From Myxococcales bacterium (lineage in GTDB: Bacteria; Myxococcota_A; Polyangia; Polyangiales; Polyangiaceae): a stretch of 37,715 nucleotides of DNA. Below are positions 25,843 through 35,241 of the stretch, one piece after another. The position numbers and the translations under genes were made by a program. Where the stretch lies: the NCBI GenBank assembly GCA_025359105.1, contig JANYHK010000127.1:1-37715 (forward strand). Reading direction: 5' to 3'. Position 1 is the stretch's first letter; each line of letters opens with the position of its first letter. The notes beneath the pieces were generated by a model. That model was not told the origin of the DNA. It saw only the letters and a list, made by a program, of their open reading frames with translations, and did not search any database.

Positions 25843-28425
25843 GTGGCACTCTGCCCGGGCGACAGAATCGATCGCTACCGCATCGTCGAGCTCCTCGGCG
25901 TGGGCGGGATGGGCGAGGTGTACCACGCGTTCGACGCCCGCCTTCAGCGTGACATCGCGCTGAAGCTGATGCGAGCGCCGGAGGACGCCGACGCCGAGGC
26001 GGCCTCGCGCGGCACCGCGCGCATGCTCCGCGAGGCGCGCGCAGCGGCGCAGCTCGAGCACCCGAACGTGGTGCACGTCTACGACGTGGGGCAGGTCGAG
26101 GAGCCGGCGGAGCTCCGCGGGACGCCGTGGCTCGCCATGGAGCTCATCAAGGGGCGGTCCCTCCGCGCAGTATTGCGCGAGCCAGCTGCGCCGATGCGAG
26201 ACCGCGTGCGCTGGCTCACGGAGGTCGCGCGCGCGCTCGCCGCTGCGCACGCGCTCAGGCTCGTCCACCGCGACGTGAAGCCCGAGAACGTGATGCTCCG
26301 CGACGACGGCGTCATCAAGGTGCTCGACTTCGGCATCGCGAAGCGGGAGGCCACCGCGGCCAGCGCGGACGCCAGCACCGAGGCGGCGGCCGCAGTGGCC
26401 ACCGCGACACAAACCGCGGAGGGCCTCGCCGTCGGGACGCCGTATTACATGGCGCCCGAGCAGATGCGCGGCGAGGCGATCGACGGGCGGGCGGATCAGT
26501 TCGCGTGGGGCGTGATGGCGTTCGAGGTGCTGACCGGCGCCGGCCCGTGGCGGCGCGACACCGACGGGCTCGGGCTGGTGAGCGAGGTCCTGTCGCGGCC
26601 CGTCTCGGTGAAGACGGACGGCGTGGCGATTCCGGCCCATGTCGCGGCGACGGTCGAGCGTGCGCTGGCGAAAGACCGGGAGCAGCGCTTCCCGACGATG
26701 GAGGCGCTGATCACGGCGCTCGGCGCCGACGACGCAAAGGTGATCCTGGAGCACGCGCCGACGGTAGCCACGCCGGTCGCGATCTCCGCGGCGCCGGCGC
26801 CCGTCGCTCCGCCCGCGACCACGCCCGCGGGGCCGGCCCCCACCGCGCCCGTCGCGCCGCCTCGGCCAGCGAACGCGGCGCGGGTCCTCGCAGCCCTGCT
26901 CGCGATCGGCGCGCTCGCGGTCGCCGCGCTCGTGCTCCGCGGACGCGCGAAGCCCGTGACCGCGCCCGCGGACGCCGCGGCGCTCGCCACGCGCGAATGC
27001 ACGACGAACGCGATGTGCGTGCGCGCACACGGGGGCGCGGCGTATCGGTGCAGGCCGAGCGACGGCGCGTGCGTCTCGTTCGCTTCGCAGGACTGCGTGG
27101 TGCACGCGGAGCCCGCAGATCTGGATAGCGAGGAGACGATCTGGATCGGAGCGCTCTTCAGCGACCCCTTCGACGCCTCCGCCGTCGAGCTCGCTCGCCG
27201 CGACTTCGCCGCGCTCCCCGCCCAGCTCCCGCGCGCGCGCGGTGCGGGGAGCAGGCGGCCGCTCGCCGTCGTCACGTGCGACGACACGAAGGACGCTGCG
27301 CGCGCCGCCAAGCACCTCGTCGAGGACGTCGGGGTGCCCGCGGTGATCGGATTCTCGTCGAGCCAGGAGGCGATCGACCTCCTCTCGTCTGTGCTCGTGC
27401 CCAACGGCGTCCTGACGATCGTGTCGCTCAACTCGGCGGCGTCCATCACGCAGATCCGCTCGCCGGAGGGCAAGCCACGCCTGGTCTGGCGGACGACGAA
27501 CAACACCTCGCAGGCGGTCAGCGCGCTCGCTGCGCTCTTCGCGGACGTGATCGAGCCGCGGCTCCACGCCGAACGCGCGCGACCGCTCAAGGTGGCGCTG
27601 CTGCGACCGCCGAACGCCGCGGGGTTGAGCGTTTCCGACGCCTTCGTCTCCACGTTCCGGTTCAACGGGGGGAGCGTGGCGGAGAACCAGGCGAGGTTTG
27701 GGGAGTTCGTCCCCGGGTCCCCGGGGATTTTCGCCGACCCGAGCAGGTCAAAGGAGGCGGAGGAGGTGGCGCGCGAGGCCCTTCGGCGGCTGGAGGCGCT
27801 GCGCCCCGACGTGATCGTCTACTTCGGCGAGGAGCTGCAAGCTCCCATCCTGAGTCCCCTCGAGCTCCGTTGGCCGAGAGGGGCGCCTCGGCCCATCTAC
27901 CTCTCCGGCCTTCCCCTCGCACGACTGAAGGATTTCGGCCAAGAGCACGGAATCTTGAGTCGCGTTTACGGGGTGACGACGCCGGCGAACTCCGCGGTCA
28001 ACGCCAAGTTCACTCTCCACTACAACGCGGCGTTTGCAGAGAAGATCACGCCTACCTGGTCCCCGAACACCACGTACGACGCGTTCTACCTCATCGGCCT
28101 GGCGGCTTGCGCGCTCGGGGACGCGCCGGTGAGCGGCGAGGCGCTAGGGGGAGCGCTGCCGAAGCTGACCGGCCCCGGACCGAAGATCGAGGTGGGCCCG
28201 GCCAAGCTCCTCGAAGCCCTGGGCGTCCTCGGCAGCGGCGCCGCGATCGATCTCCAGGGTGCCGGCAGTGATCTCGATCTCGACCCGCGGACGGGCGAGT
28301 CGCCAACCGACCATGTGGTGCTGTGCGTCGGCGCCGATCGCGACGGTAGCCCGAGCGCCGTCGAATCGGGTCTGGTGTGGGACGCGCACACGGACAAGCT
28401 TCGCGGCGCGATGAAGTGTCACTGA
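25843..28425 (+). CDS. Receptor Ser/Thr kinase fused to extracytoplasmic type-1 periplasmic-binding (branched-chain amino acid/amide) domain
   Basis: An 860-residue fusion. Kinase domain: GVGGMGEVYHAFD (about 19-31), IALKLM, LVHRDVKPENVML (about 140-152), DFGIAK (about 162), GTPYYMAPEQ. A Pro/Ala-rich linker precedes a single TM helix (about 345-366). Outside the membrane a Cys module (CTTNAMCVRAHGGAAYRC, DGACVSFASQDC) leads into a 430-residue Peripla_BP_6-like domain: ETIWIGALFSDPFD, LVEDVGVPAVIGFSSSQEAIDLLSS, PNGVLTIVSLNSAA, PLKVALLRPPNAAG, RPDVIVYFGEE, PIYLSGLPLARL, and WSPNTTYDAFYLIGLAACALG. This is a Hanks kinase that likely reads a small ligand outside and phosphorylates targets inside (inference). 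GTG start. Confidence 0.9.
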   Translation: MALCPGDRIDRYRIVELLGVGGMGEVYHAFDARLQRDIALKLMRAPEDADAEAASRGTARMLREARAAAQLEHPNVVHVYDVGQVEEPAELRGTPWLAMELIKGRSLRAVLREPAAPMRDRVRWLTEVARALAAAHALRLVHRDVKPENVMLRDDGVIKVLDFGIAKREATAASADASTEAAAAVATATQTAEGLAVGTPYYMAPEQMRGEAIDGRADQFAWGVMAFEVLTGAGPWRRDTDGLGLVSEVLSRPVSVKTDGVAIPAHVAATVERALAKDREQRFPTMEALITALGADDAKVILEHAPTVATPVAISAAPAPVAPPATTPAGPAPTAPVAPPRPANAARVLAALLAIGALAVAALVLRGRAKPVTAPADAAALATRECTTNAMCVRAHGGAAYRCRPSDGACVSFASQDCVVHAEPADLDSEETIWIGALFSDPFDASAVELARRDFAALPAQLPRARGAGSRRPLAVVTCDDTKDAARAAKHLVEDVGVPAVIGFSSSQEAIDLLSSVLVPNGVLTIVSLNSAASITQIRSPEGKPRLVWRTTNNTSQAVSALAALFADVIEPRLHAERARPLKVALLRPPNAAGLSVSDAFVSTFRFNGGSVAENQARFGEFVPGSPGIFADPSRSKEAEEVAREALRRLEALRPDVIVYFGEELQAPILSPLELRWPRGAPRPIYLSGLPLARLKDFGQEHGILSRVYGVTTPANSAVNAKFTLHYNAAFAEKITPTWSPNTTYDAFYLIGLAACALGDAPVSGEALGGALPKLTGPGPKIEVGPAKLLEALGVLGSGAAIDLQGAGSDLDLDPRTGESPTDHVVLCVGADRDGSPSAVESGLVWDAHTDKLRGAMKCH

Positions 28426-28593
28426 CGGCGTGCCCTGCGAACCCCTCGCGCTGCGCAATTCGCGCAACGTTCCTCCTGGGCAGATTGTTCAGCGAAGGTT
28501 GCGCAACTCGGGCGGCGGTCCGATTGCTTCGGGGAATTTGGCATCGCACGCCCGACGGAGCCCACGGCATCGTCGTTGCAGTACCCCTCATTC
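28426..28593. promoter_or_regulatory. Intergenic region with GCGCAA repeats and a TTGCGCAA palindrome
   Basis: GCGCAA occurs at 28454, 28463 and 28502; the last is the centre of the palindrome GTTGCGCAAC (28499-28508). It precedes the lipoprotein gene. Possible operator; the half-site TTGCGC/GCGCAA also forms the kynA palindrome. Confidence 0.3.
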
Positions 28594-29325
28594 ATGAAGA
28601 GCCCGATTGCGCTACTTGCCCTCGTTGCCGCCGCAGCCTCGGTTGTCGCGTGCGGCTCGGCGCCGGATCCCCAGGAGGCGGCCGCGGAGTCGACGCAAAC
28701 GGTGACCGCGAGCTGCGGCGAGTGTGAGCGGGCCTTCTACAGCCGCGCCGACAGGGTCTGGGACTGCGCGCCGAAGCCCGCCGGGACCGCGTGCTCGGTC
28801 GGGATCTGCGACGGCGTCGGGTCGTGCAACGCGCCCGCGGCTCCCCCGTCGTACTGGACCTGGTCCGTGACGGACCTCGGCATCAACCAGCTCTACATCG
28901 ATTCGTACCAGCTCCTACGTGGCGTGGACGGCGACAACCTCCTGAACATCCCGCTCACCAGCTTCTGGAGTCCCCGGCAGGCTCAATATTCGACGAGCCA
29001 GCCGAGCATCGTCGCCTTCCTCTGGAAGCTCGAGGGCGCGAACCCGTACCCCGGCTCGCGCCTCCGCTACTTTCTCCTCGACCAGGTGGCCACGGGCCAG
29101 ACGTTCTTCGCGGTCGACCTCACCAACTTCTCGAACGCCGGCACGCTGGGCGCCGCCTATGCGGTGATCGACCAGTACGCGAGCAACGCCGTCGTCTTGC
29201 CGGGGGCTTTCCACGTTTCCCAGATTCACGAGAGGTGTGACACGCAAGTCTGCACGCCGATGACCGCTGCCCCGGGCTTGATCGCCGTCTTTGATCCGCG
29301 CTGCTCCAACGGCGGCTGCATGTGA
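28594..29325 (+). CDS. Exported lipoprotein, unknown function
   Basis: A 243-residue lipoprotein: MKSPIALLALVAAAASVVAC, lipid Cys20. A short Cys-rich segment follows (SCGECERAFYSRADRVWDC, GTACSVGICDGVGSC), like modules found in myxobacterial secreted proteins. The rest is a soluble domain with few Cys: WSVTDLGINQLYIDSYQLLRG, DNLLNIPLTSFW, and AVIDQYASNAVVLPGAF, ending in CDTQVCTPMTAAPGLIAVFDPRCSNGGCM. No recognised catalytic motif. ATG 28594 gives a clean signal peptide. It follows the receptor kinase by 168 bp and converges with the tryptophan dioxygenase gene. Confidence 0.75.
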   Translation: MKSPIALLALVAAAASVVACGSAPDPQEAAAESTQTVTASCGECERAFYSRADRVWDCAPKPAGTACSVGICDGVGSCNAPAAPPSYWTWSVTDLGINQLYIDSYQLLRGVDGDNLLNIPLTSFWSPRQAQYSTSQPSIVAFLWKLEGANPYPGSRLRYFLLDQVATGQTFFAVDLTNFSNAGTLGAAYAVIDQYASNAVVLPGAFHVSQIHERCDTQVCTPMTAAPGLIAVFDPRCSNGGCM

Positions 29326-29350
29326 GCCTGCCGGACGCAGCCCGTTTCGC

Positions 29351-29369
29351 GAGACGCCCGTCGCGTCTC
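29351..29369. terminator. Hairpin between convergent genes
   Basis: GAGACGC-CCGTC-GCGTCTC, a perfect 7-bp stem with a 5-nt loop, in the 61-bp convergent gap. No T-run; could stop transcription from either side. Confidence 0.4.
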
Positions 29370-29386
29370 CCTCGAACCAACGCCGC

Positions 29387-30415
29387 TCAGACCGCCAGAT
29401 CGCTGGGCCGCTCGTCGGGGTGCACGAGCAGCGTCCTCACCGCCCACAGCTCCTCGAACACGCGGTAACGCGCGGTGTTCTCGAGGTACGCCGCACCGGT
29501 CGACCCGCCCGTCCCGATCTTCTTCCCGATGAAGCGCTCCACCGTGCGCGCGTGGTGGTTGCGCCACAGGATGAAGCTCTCCTCGAACTGAATCAGGTCC
29601 TCGCAGAACTGGTAGGCCGCGGCGAACTTCTCCGGCCACGTGTACACCGCGAGGGCGACCTGGAAGCCGTGCTGCCCGATCTGCGCCTTCAGCGTCGTCT
29701 CGCGCGTGTCGCGCTCGCGGGTGTAGCCGTCCCGCTCGAGCTCGTCTCCGGTGAACATCTTCTCGAGCCGCTTCTCGCGCTCCATACCGTGCTCGAGGGC
29801 GCGCGCCACCACCCAGTCGCGATCGGCGCTGCGAAGCGGAATCTCGGCGAGGTAGGGCAAGAGCAGCTCACGCAGGCTGCCGCTCTTCTGGATCTCGTCG
29901 AGCTGGTCGATCATCTCCTTCGGGAAGCCGGCGAACTCGCGGTAGTCCTTGCCGCCGTAGGAGATGCGCTTGTCGTTGGTGAGGCCGCACAGGGTCTCGA
30001 TCAGGCGGAGCTGCAGCGACTGGAAGCCGCTCGCCGGCGTGAGCGCGTTGCGGAAGCCCAAGAAATCGATCGGGCGCATCGTCTCGATCACGTGGATCTG
30101 CTGCACCATGATCGACCACACCCGGTTCGCGCGCTCCATGTAGTGGTGCGCGCGGATCATGGCGATCTCGGACACGTCGCGCTCCTTCATGAGACCCTGC
30201 ACGTGAATCATCTCGTGCAGCGTCAGCTTGAACCAGAGCTCGTAGACCTGGTGGACGATGATGAACTGCATCTCGTCGTGGTGCGTCGTCACCGGGCGTT
30301 GCGCGCCGAGGAGCTGAGGGACGGCGAGGTAGTCCCAGTAGTTGCGCCGGGGCGCCGTGCTCAGCGCCGGCGCGCTGTCCTGCGGCGTGGGGACCTTGAC
30401 TTTGGCGTCGCTCAT
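29387..30415 (-). CDS. kynA: Tryptophan 2,3-dioxygenase
   Basis: A 342-residue heme enzyme that opens the indole ring of L-tryptophan to N-formylkynurenine in the cytoplasm. Family hallmarks: DEMQFIIVHQVYELWFKLTLHE, MRPIDFLGFRNALTPASGFQSLQ, FILWRNHHARTVERFIGKKIGTGGSTG and AAYLENT; the His pair in RNHHARTVERF includes the heme ligand region, and GTGGSTG contributes to the substrate site. N-terminal 25 residues are a disordered extension. No formamidase or kynureninase genes are beside it. ATG 30415 has TACATT 8 nt upstream and a perfect palindrome just behind that, suggesting its own regulated promoter. Confidence 0.96.
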   Translation of the reverse strand: MSDAKVKVPTPQDSAPALSTAPRRNYWDYLAVPQLLGAQRPVTTHHDEMQFIIVHQVYELWFKLTLHEMIHVQGLMKERDVSEIAMIRAHHYMERANRVWSIMVQQIHVIETMRPIDFLGFRNALTPASGFQSLQLRLIETLCGLTNDKRISYGGKDYREFAGFPKEMIDQLDEIQKSGSLRELLLPYLAEIPLRSADRDWVVARALEHGMEREKRLEKMFTGDELERDGYTRERDTRETTLKAQIGQHGFQVALAVYTWPEKFAAAYQFCEDLIQFEESFILWRNHHARTVERFIGKKIGTGGSTGAAYLENTARYRVFEELWAVRTLLVHPDERPSDLAV

Positions 30416-30423
30416 CGCCGCAG

Positions 30424-30429
30424 AATGTA
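30424..30429 (-). promoter_or_regulatory. -10-like hexamer TACATT, 8 nt before kynA
   Basis: Minus-strand TACATT, CTGCGGCG, ATG 30415. Palindrome 30432-30447 lies 2 bp further upstream, in the spacer to a -35. Confidence 0.5.
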
Positions 30430-30431
30430 CC

Positions 30432-30447
30432 TTGCGCCGCGGCGCAA
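30432..30447. promoter_or_regulatory. Perfect 16-bp palindrome, probable operator for kynA (and the divergent PAP2 gene)
   Basis: TTGCGCCGCGGCGCAA equals its own reverse complement. It sits in the 50-bp divergent gap, 2 bp from the kynA -10-like element and 18 bp from the GTG of the phosphatase gene. Confidence 0.5.
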
Positions 30448-30465
30448 CGAAGGGAAAATGAGCCC

Positions 30466-31023
30466 GTGTTCGAGCTCGATCAGCGCTTGTTCTTCACGTT
30501 GTATGGCGGACCTGACCGCGGCGCCGCTGCGTTCCTGATGATCGCGCTCACCCTCCTCGGCAGCGGGTGGAGCATGGTCGGGCTCGTGCCGCTCCTCGCG
30601 ATCTCGCGGACGCGACGCTTCGCGGGCACCCTCGTCCTCACCCTCCTCCTGACCGCGGCGCTCGTCTTCGGCCTGAAGCAGGCCGTCGCGCGGGTGCGCC
30701 CGGTCCATGCGCTCGCGGGGGTGCAAGGCCTCTTCGGCACGCCCACCGACTTCTCCTTCCCGAGCGGGCACGCCGCCGGCAGCTTCGCCTTCGCAGCGTT
30801 CGTCGCCACGGTCCTCCTCGCGGCGCCTCGGCGGCGCGCGGCGGGTATCGTCGCCGGCGGGCTCTTCGTGCTTGCGGCAGGCGTCGCGCTGTCGCGCGTC
30901 TACCTCGGTGTGCACTTCCCGGGCGATGTCGCGGCGGGGGCGCTCGTCGGCCTCGCGGTCGGGGCGGTCGGCGGGCGCCTGTACACCGCGCGTCGAAGCG
31001 CGGATCAGGCCTTGGAGACCTAG
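30466..31023 (+). CDS. PAP2-family membrane phosphatase
   Basis: A 185-residue membrane enzyme with the three-part phosphatase signature: KQAVARVRP, FPSGHAAGS and SRVYLGVHFPGDVAAG, the last containing the catalytic His. Five to six hydrophobic helices are visible. Family members remove phosphate from phosphatidic acid, undecaprenyl pyrophosphate or lipid A; the substrate cannot be settled. GTG 30466 is taken as start (MFELDQRLFFTLYG aligns with the family N-terminus). Divergent from kynA across 50 bp. Confidence 0.92.
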   Translation: MFELDQRLFFTLYGGPDRGAAAFLMIALTLLGSGWSMVGLVPLLAISRTRRFAGTLVLTLLLTAALVFGLKQAVARVRPVHALAGVQGLFGTPTDFSFPSGHAAGSFAFAAFVATVLLAAPRRRAAGIVAGGLFVLAAGVALSRVYLGVHFPGDVAAGALVGLAVGAVGGRLYTARRSADQALET

Positions 31024-31042
31024 CGGACGCCGCCCACCCGGC

Positions 31043-31048
31043 TATAGT
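31043..31048 (+). promoter_or_regulatory. -10-like hexamer TATAGT, 8 nt before the cytochrome-like lipoprotein
   Basis: TATAGT, GGGGGCAC, ATG 31057. Confidence 0.5.
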
Positions 31049-31056
31049 GGGGGCAC

Positions 31057-32268
31057 ATGCGCGGTCTTTCTTGGTTGGGAGTGCGGTTAGGTGCGTCTGT
31101 GGCGGCGGTGACGCTCGGCGCGATGTATGTAGGATGCAACGACGTCCTCGTCCCCCAGAGCGGAGCGGACGGCGGCGGCGGCGGCGACACCGACGGCCCC
31201 TCGAGCCTCACCGACGGAAATCTCGGCGGCGGCGACGTCGTGACCGATCTCGACGCCGGCGCCGGCGACGTTCGCGCGGCCAAGCTCGACTGCACCGGCC
31301 AGGACGCGGCGTTCGGCCCCCCCAACGATCTGGGCTGCACCGGCCTCTACTCCGACTGGGCCAAGCGGACGATCAACCCCGCGGTCAAGGAGTTCGATCC
31401 GGGCCTTCACCTGTGGAGCGACGGCGCCGAGAAGACCCGCTGGATCGAGCTCCCAGCCGGCCAGAAGATCGACACGAGCGACATGAACGAGTGGCGATTC
31501 CCCGTCGGCACCAAGCTGTGGAAGGAGTTCCGCCTCACCAACCACCGCGTCGAGACGCGCCACTACTGGAAGCGCGGGACCAACGACTGGGTCCGCACCA
31601 CGTACCGCTGGAGCGACGACGAGTTCACCGCGCAGTCGTTCACCGACGGCGCGCAGAACGTCGGCGGGACGACGTACGGGATCCCGACGGTGTCGCAGTG
31701 CGACTCGTGTCACTCCGGGCGCATCGACAAGGTGCTCGGCTTCGACGCGGTGAGCCTCTCGTCGCCGAAGTCGAAGTTCGACGGCCAGACGCCGGCGATG
31801 ACGGCAGTGGCGGCGCTCCTGACCTCTCCGCCGGCCACGGCGCTGACGATTCCGAACGACACGAGCGGCAAGGCCGCCGACGCGCTCGGGTGGCTCCACG
31901 CCAACTGCGGCGCGGCGTGCCACAACCCGTCGCCCAGCTCGTTCGCCGGCGTGACCGGCCTCTTCCTGCGCCTCGAGGTCGGGGCCGCGGGCCTCGGCGC
32001 GTACGAGGCGACGTCCACGTACAAGACCGCGGTCTGCCAGACGTCGCGCTTCCAGCAGGATCCCCCGCCAGGCGGCTGGGTGCGCATCTTCCCCGGGAAC
32101 CTGGCGCGCAGCCTCCTGCCGTTCCGCGACGGGCGCCGCAACGATCCGTTCATCCAGATGCCGCCGATCGCGACCAACATCCCCGACCTCGACGGCGTGA
32201 AGCTCGTGCAAGACTGGGTTCAGTCCGGCACCTTCCCGACGCAAACGACCCCCTGCCCCCAGCCCTGA
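31057..32268 (+). CDS. Lipoprotein with c-type heme motifs (resembles SO2930-family diheme cytochromes)
   Basis: A 403-residue protein. A signal sequence with a weak lipobox (MYVGC, Cys27) is followed by an Asp/Gly-rich linker. The core has the family order FDPGLHLWSDGAEKTRWIELP, FPVGTKLWKEFRL, ETRHYWKRGTNDWVRTTYRW, GIPTVSQCDSCHSGR (CxxCH, residues 215-219), LHANCGAACHNPS (CxxxCH, residues 285-290) and GDGRRNDPFIQMPPIATNI. One standard and one extended heme motif suggest one or two covalent hemes. Expected location is the periplasm or outer-membrane inner leaflet, in electron transfer. TATAGT 8 nt upstream. First gene of a plus-strand run that ends with the ferritin-like gene. Confidence 0.75.
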   Translation: MRGLSWLGVRLGASVAAVTLGAMYVGCNDVLVPQSGADGGGGGDTDGPSSLTDGNLGGGDVVTDLDAGAGDVRAAKLDCTGQDAAFGPPNDLGCTGLYSDWAKRTINPAVKEFDPGLHLWSDGAEKTRWIELPAGQKIDTSDMNEWRFPVGTKLWKEFRLTNHRVETRHYWKRGTNDWVRTTYRWSDDEFTAQSFTDGAQNVGGTTYGIPTVSQCDSCHSGRIDKVLGFDAVSLSSPKSKFDGQTPAMTAVAALLTSPPATALTIPNDTSGKAADALGWLHANCGAACHNPSPSSFAGVTGLFLRLEVGAAGLGAYEATSTYKTAVCQTSRFQQDPPPGGWVRIFPGNLARSLLPFRDGRRNDPFIQMPPIATNIPDLDGVKLVQDWVQSGTFPTQTTPCPQP

Positions 32269-32275
32269 GGCCCCC

Positions 32276-32572
32276 ATGGTGCCGCGACGACGCATCGGTC
32301 GAAAGCTCCTCGTCGCCTCCCTCGGCGTCGCCAGCGTGAGCTACGTCGCGTGCGGCAGCACCGATCTGTCGAGCAATACCAAGGACGCCGGCGGGGACGG
32401 CATCGCCTCCGACGCCCCCGCAGACAACTTCGTCGTCGGCAACCTCGTCGGCCCTGCTGACGCGACCATCGATCGCCGCCCGCCTCCCGAAGACGCCCCG
32501 GTGGATCAGCTCGTCGCGAACCTCGTCCCGCCGCCGTTCGACGCCGGGCTCGACGGCGACGCGAAAGACTGA
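32276..32572 (+). CDS. Small lipoprotein with an internal repeat
   Basis: A 98-residue lipoprotein: MVPRRRIGRKLLVASLGVASVSYVAC, lipid Cys26 (lipobox with Tyr at -3, as in the preceding gene). The mature part is acidic and repeats a motif: DNFVVGNLVGPADA and DQLVANLVPPPFDA. Start 7 bp after the cytochrome-like gene and 5 bp before the diiron gene, so all three are an operon. Function unknown. Confidence 0.75.
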   Translation: MVPRRRIGRKLLVASLGVASVSYVACGSTDLSSNTKDAGGDGIASDAPADNFVVGNLVGPADATIDRRPPPEDAPVDQLVANLVPPPFDAGLDGDAKD

Positions 32573-32577
32573 GATCG

Positions 32578-33382
32578 ATGAGCGACGGCAAGGGCGAGCT
32601 CTTCGAGCTCGAGATGCTCGGCGAAGGCATCGAGCGGCGGTACCGGAAGATGCGACCGGAGGTGGAGGCGATGCCGTGGGGCACCCTCGATCTCGCGGGA
32701 ATTCCCGCCAATGCCGTGCTCCTCGCGCGCAAGCAGTGGACGGGCGCGGCGTTCCAGGAGCACCGCACCGGCATTGCGTGCGCCGCGACGCTGCGTGCCC
32801 TCCTCGAGTGCCGTGCGCCGCTCGATCTGATCGCGATGGCCGCGCGCTTCCCGATGGACGAGCTCGTGCACGTCGAGCTCTGCGCCCGCATGGCGATGGA
32901 GCTCGGCGGCGGCACCGAGATCCTCCACGATCCCGACGAGATGATCGTCGAAGCCGACGAGAGCCTCCGCCCGCTGCTGCGCTGCGCCGAGCTCGTCGTG
33001 CGGTTCTTCTGCGTCGGCGAGGCGCTGTCGATCCCGCTTCTCCGCGGCACCTGGCACGCCGCGCGGCACCCGCTCCCGCGCGCGGTGCTGGGGCGCATCG
33101 TCAAGGACGAGGCCGCCCACGGTACGTTCGGTTTCACCTTCCTCGACTGGGCGCTCGAGCACCTGGACGAGAGCGACCGCGCCCACCTCGGCAAGCAGGC
33201 GGACCGCTCGATCCGCGCCGTCCACAAGCAGTGGGCCAGTATCAAGAAGAACCGCCTCGGCCTGTACGACGAGGTCGCGGGCGACGCGCTCGCGTGGATG
33301 CAGTCGGACGCCTACCTCACGCTCGCCGCGAAGTCGCTCGAGGACAAGGTCCGCCGACCGCTGCTGGCGCGCGGCATCCCCA

Positions 33383-33393
<11 letters not shown>
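32578..33393 (+). CDS. Ferritin-like diiron-domain protein
   Basis: A 271-residue cytoplasmic, all-helical protein with ligand motifs of a four-helix diiron bundle: QEHRTG on one helix, MDELVHVE, VGEALS and VKDEAAHG (ExxH on two helices). Members of the ferritin-like superfamily oxidise or store iron or use it as an oxidase/hydroxylase. The absence of a signal peptide separates it from its operon partners. It overlaps the convergent HTTM gene by 11 bp. Specific reaction unknown. Confidence 0.82.
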
Positions 33394-34719
<1,326 letters not shown>

Positions 34720-34723
<4 letters not shown>

Positions 34724-35115
34724 CGCTGTCCGACGTCGCCCGGCGCGTCGCGCTCCCCGTCGCGACCGAGGTCCCGCGCGAGGTCGCGATCGAGCCGCGC
34801 GTCGACGAAGACGCCCTTCGACGCCGTCGCGTTTCGGCACGCGGCGTACAGGAACGGATCGACCTTCTCGAGATCGCCGACCGTCACGCCTGTCGCGACG
34901 ACGACGCCGCGCGCGTCCACGACCTCGACGCGATCGCCGGTCAGGAACGTCACCTTGTAGTCGCGCGTCTGGAGCGCGAACGTGGCGCGGCGCGCCGGGG
35001 CGTCAGCGGCGCTCTTCGGCGACATGGACGACATCCCGGCGTCTTCGACGGGTGTGGCGCACGCAGCGGCGGTCGCGGCGACGGCGAAAAGCACGGACGC
35101 AAGGGGGGCTCGCAT
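34720..35115 (-). CDS. Small lipoprotein with charged C-terminal tail
   Basis: A 131-residue lipoprotein: MRAPLASVLFAVAATAAAC, lipid Cys19. The central part is beta-rich (RRATFALQTRDYKVTFLTGDRVEVVDARGVVVATGVTVGDLEKVDPFLY) and the C-terminus is unusually charged, with repeated Arg-Asp (VDARLDRDLARDLGRDGERD). Cys is present in YAACRNATAS. Function unknown. ATG 35115 has AGGAGG 15 nt upstream and GATACT 7 nt upstream. The following HTTM gene overlaps or abuts its stop, so translational coupling is likely. Confidence 0.72.
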
Positions 35116-35122
35116 GGGGAGA

Positions 35123-35128
35123 AGTATC
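35123..35128 (-). promoter_or_regulatory. -10-like GATACT, 7 nt before lipoprotein start
   Basis: Minus-strand GATACT, TCTCCCC, ATG 35115. It lies inside a GGGGA/TCCCC hairpin (35116-35131). Confidence 0.3.
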
Positions 35129-35137
35129 CCCCTCCTG

Positions 35138-35189
35138 TGGGGCGATTTCCAGTGCCCCAGCGGCTGAGCCCGACCGTACAGTCGGGCTC
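35138..35189. promoter_or_regulatory. Two dyads in divergent promoter region
   Basis: TGGGGC-10 nt-GCCCCA (35138-35159) and GAGCCCGAC-CGTACA-GTCGGGCTC (35166-35189; 9-bp perfect arms). In the 126-bp gap between the minus lipoprotein gene and the plus secreted-protein gene. Operator or RNA hairpin; not decided. Confidence 0.4.
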
Positions 35190-35241
35190 CTTGCTCGGGG
35201 GAGTTGCGCTCGGGCCCCCCTCCGATGCACATTACTGGCGC

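Noticed and set aside
30424-30465. ATG at 30459 as phosphatase start
   Set aside because: Out of frame with the PAP2 protein; GTG 30466 gives the conserved N-terminus.
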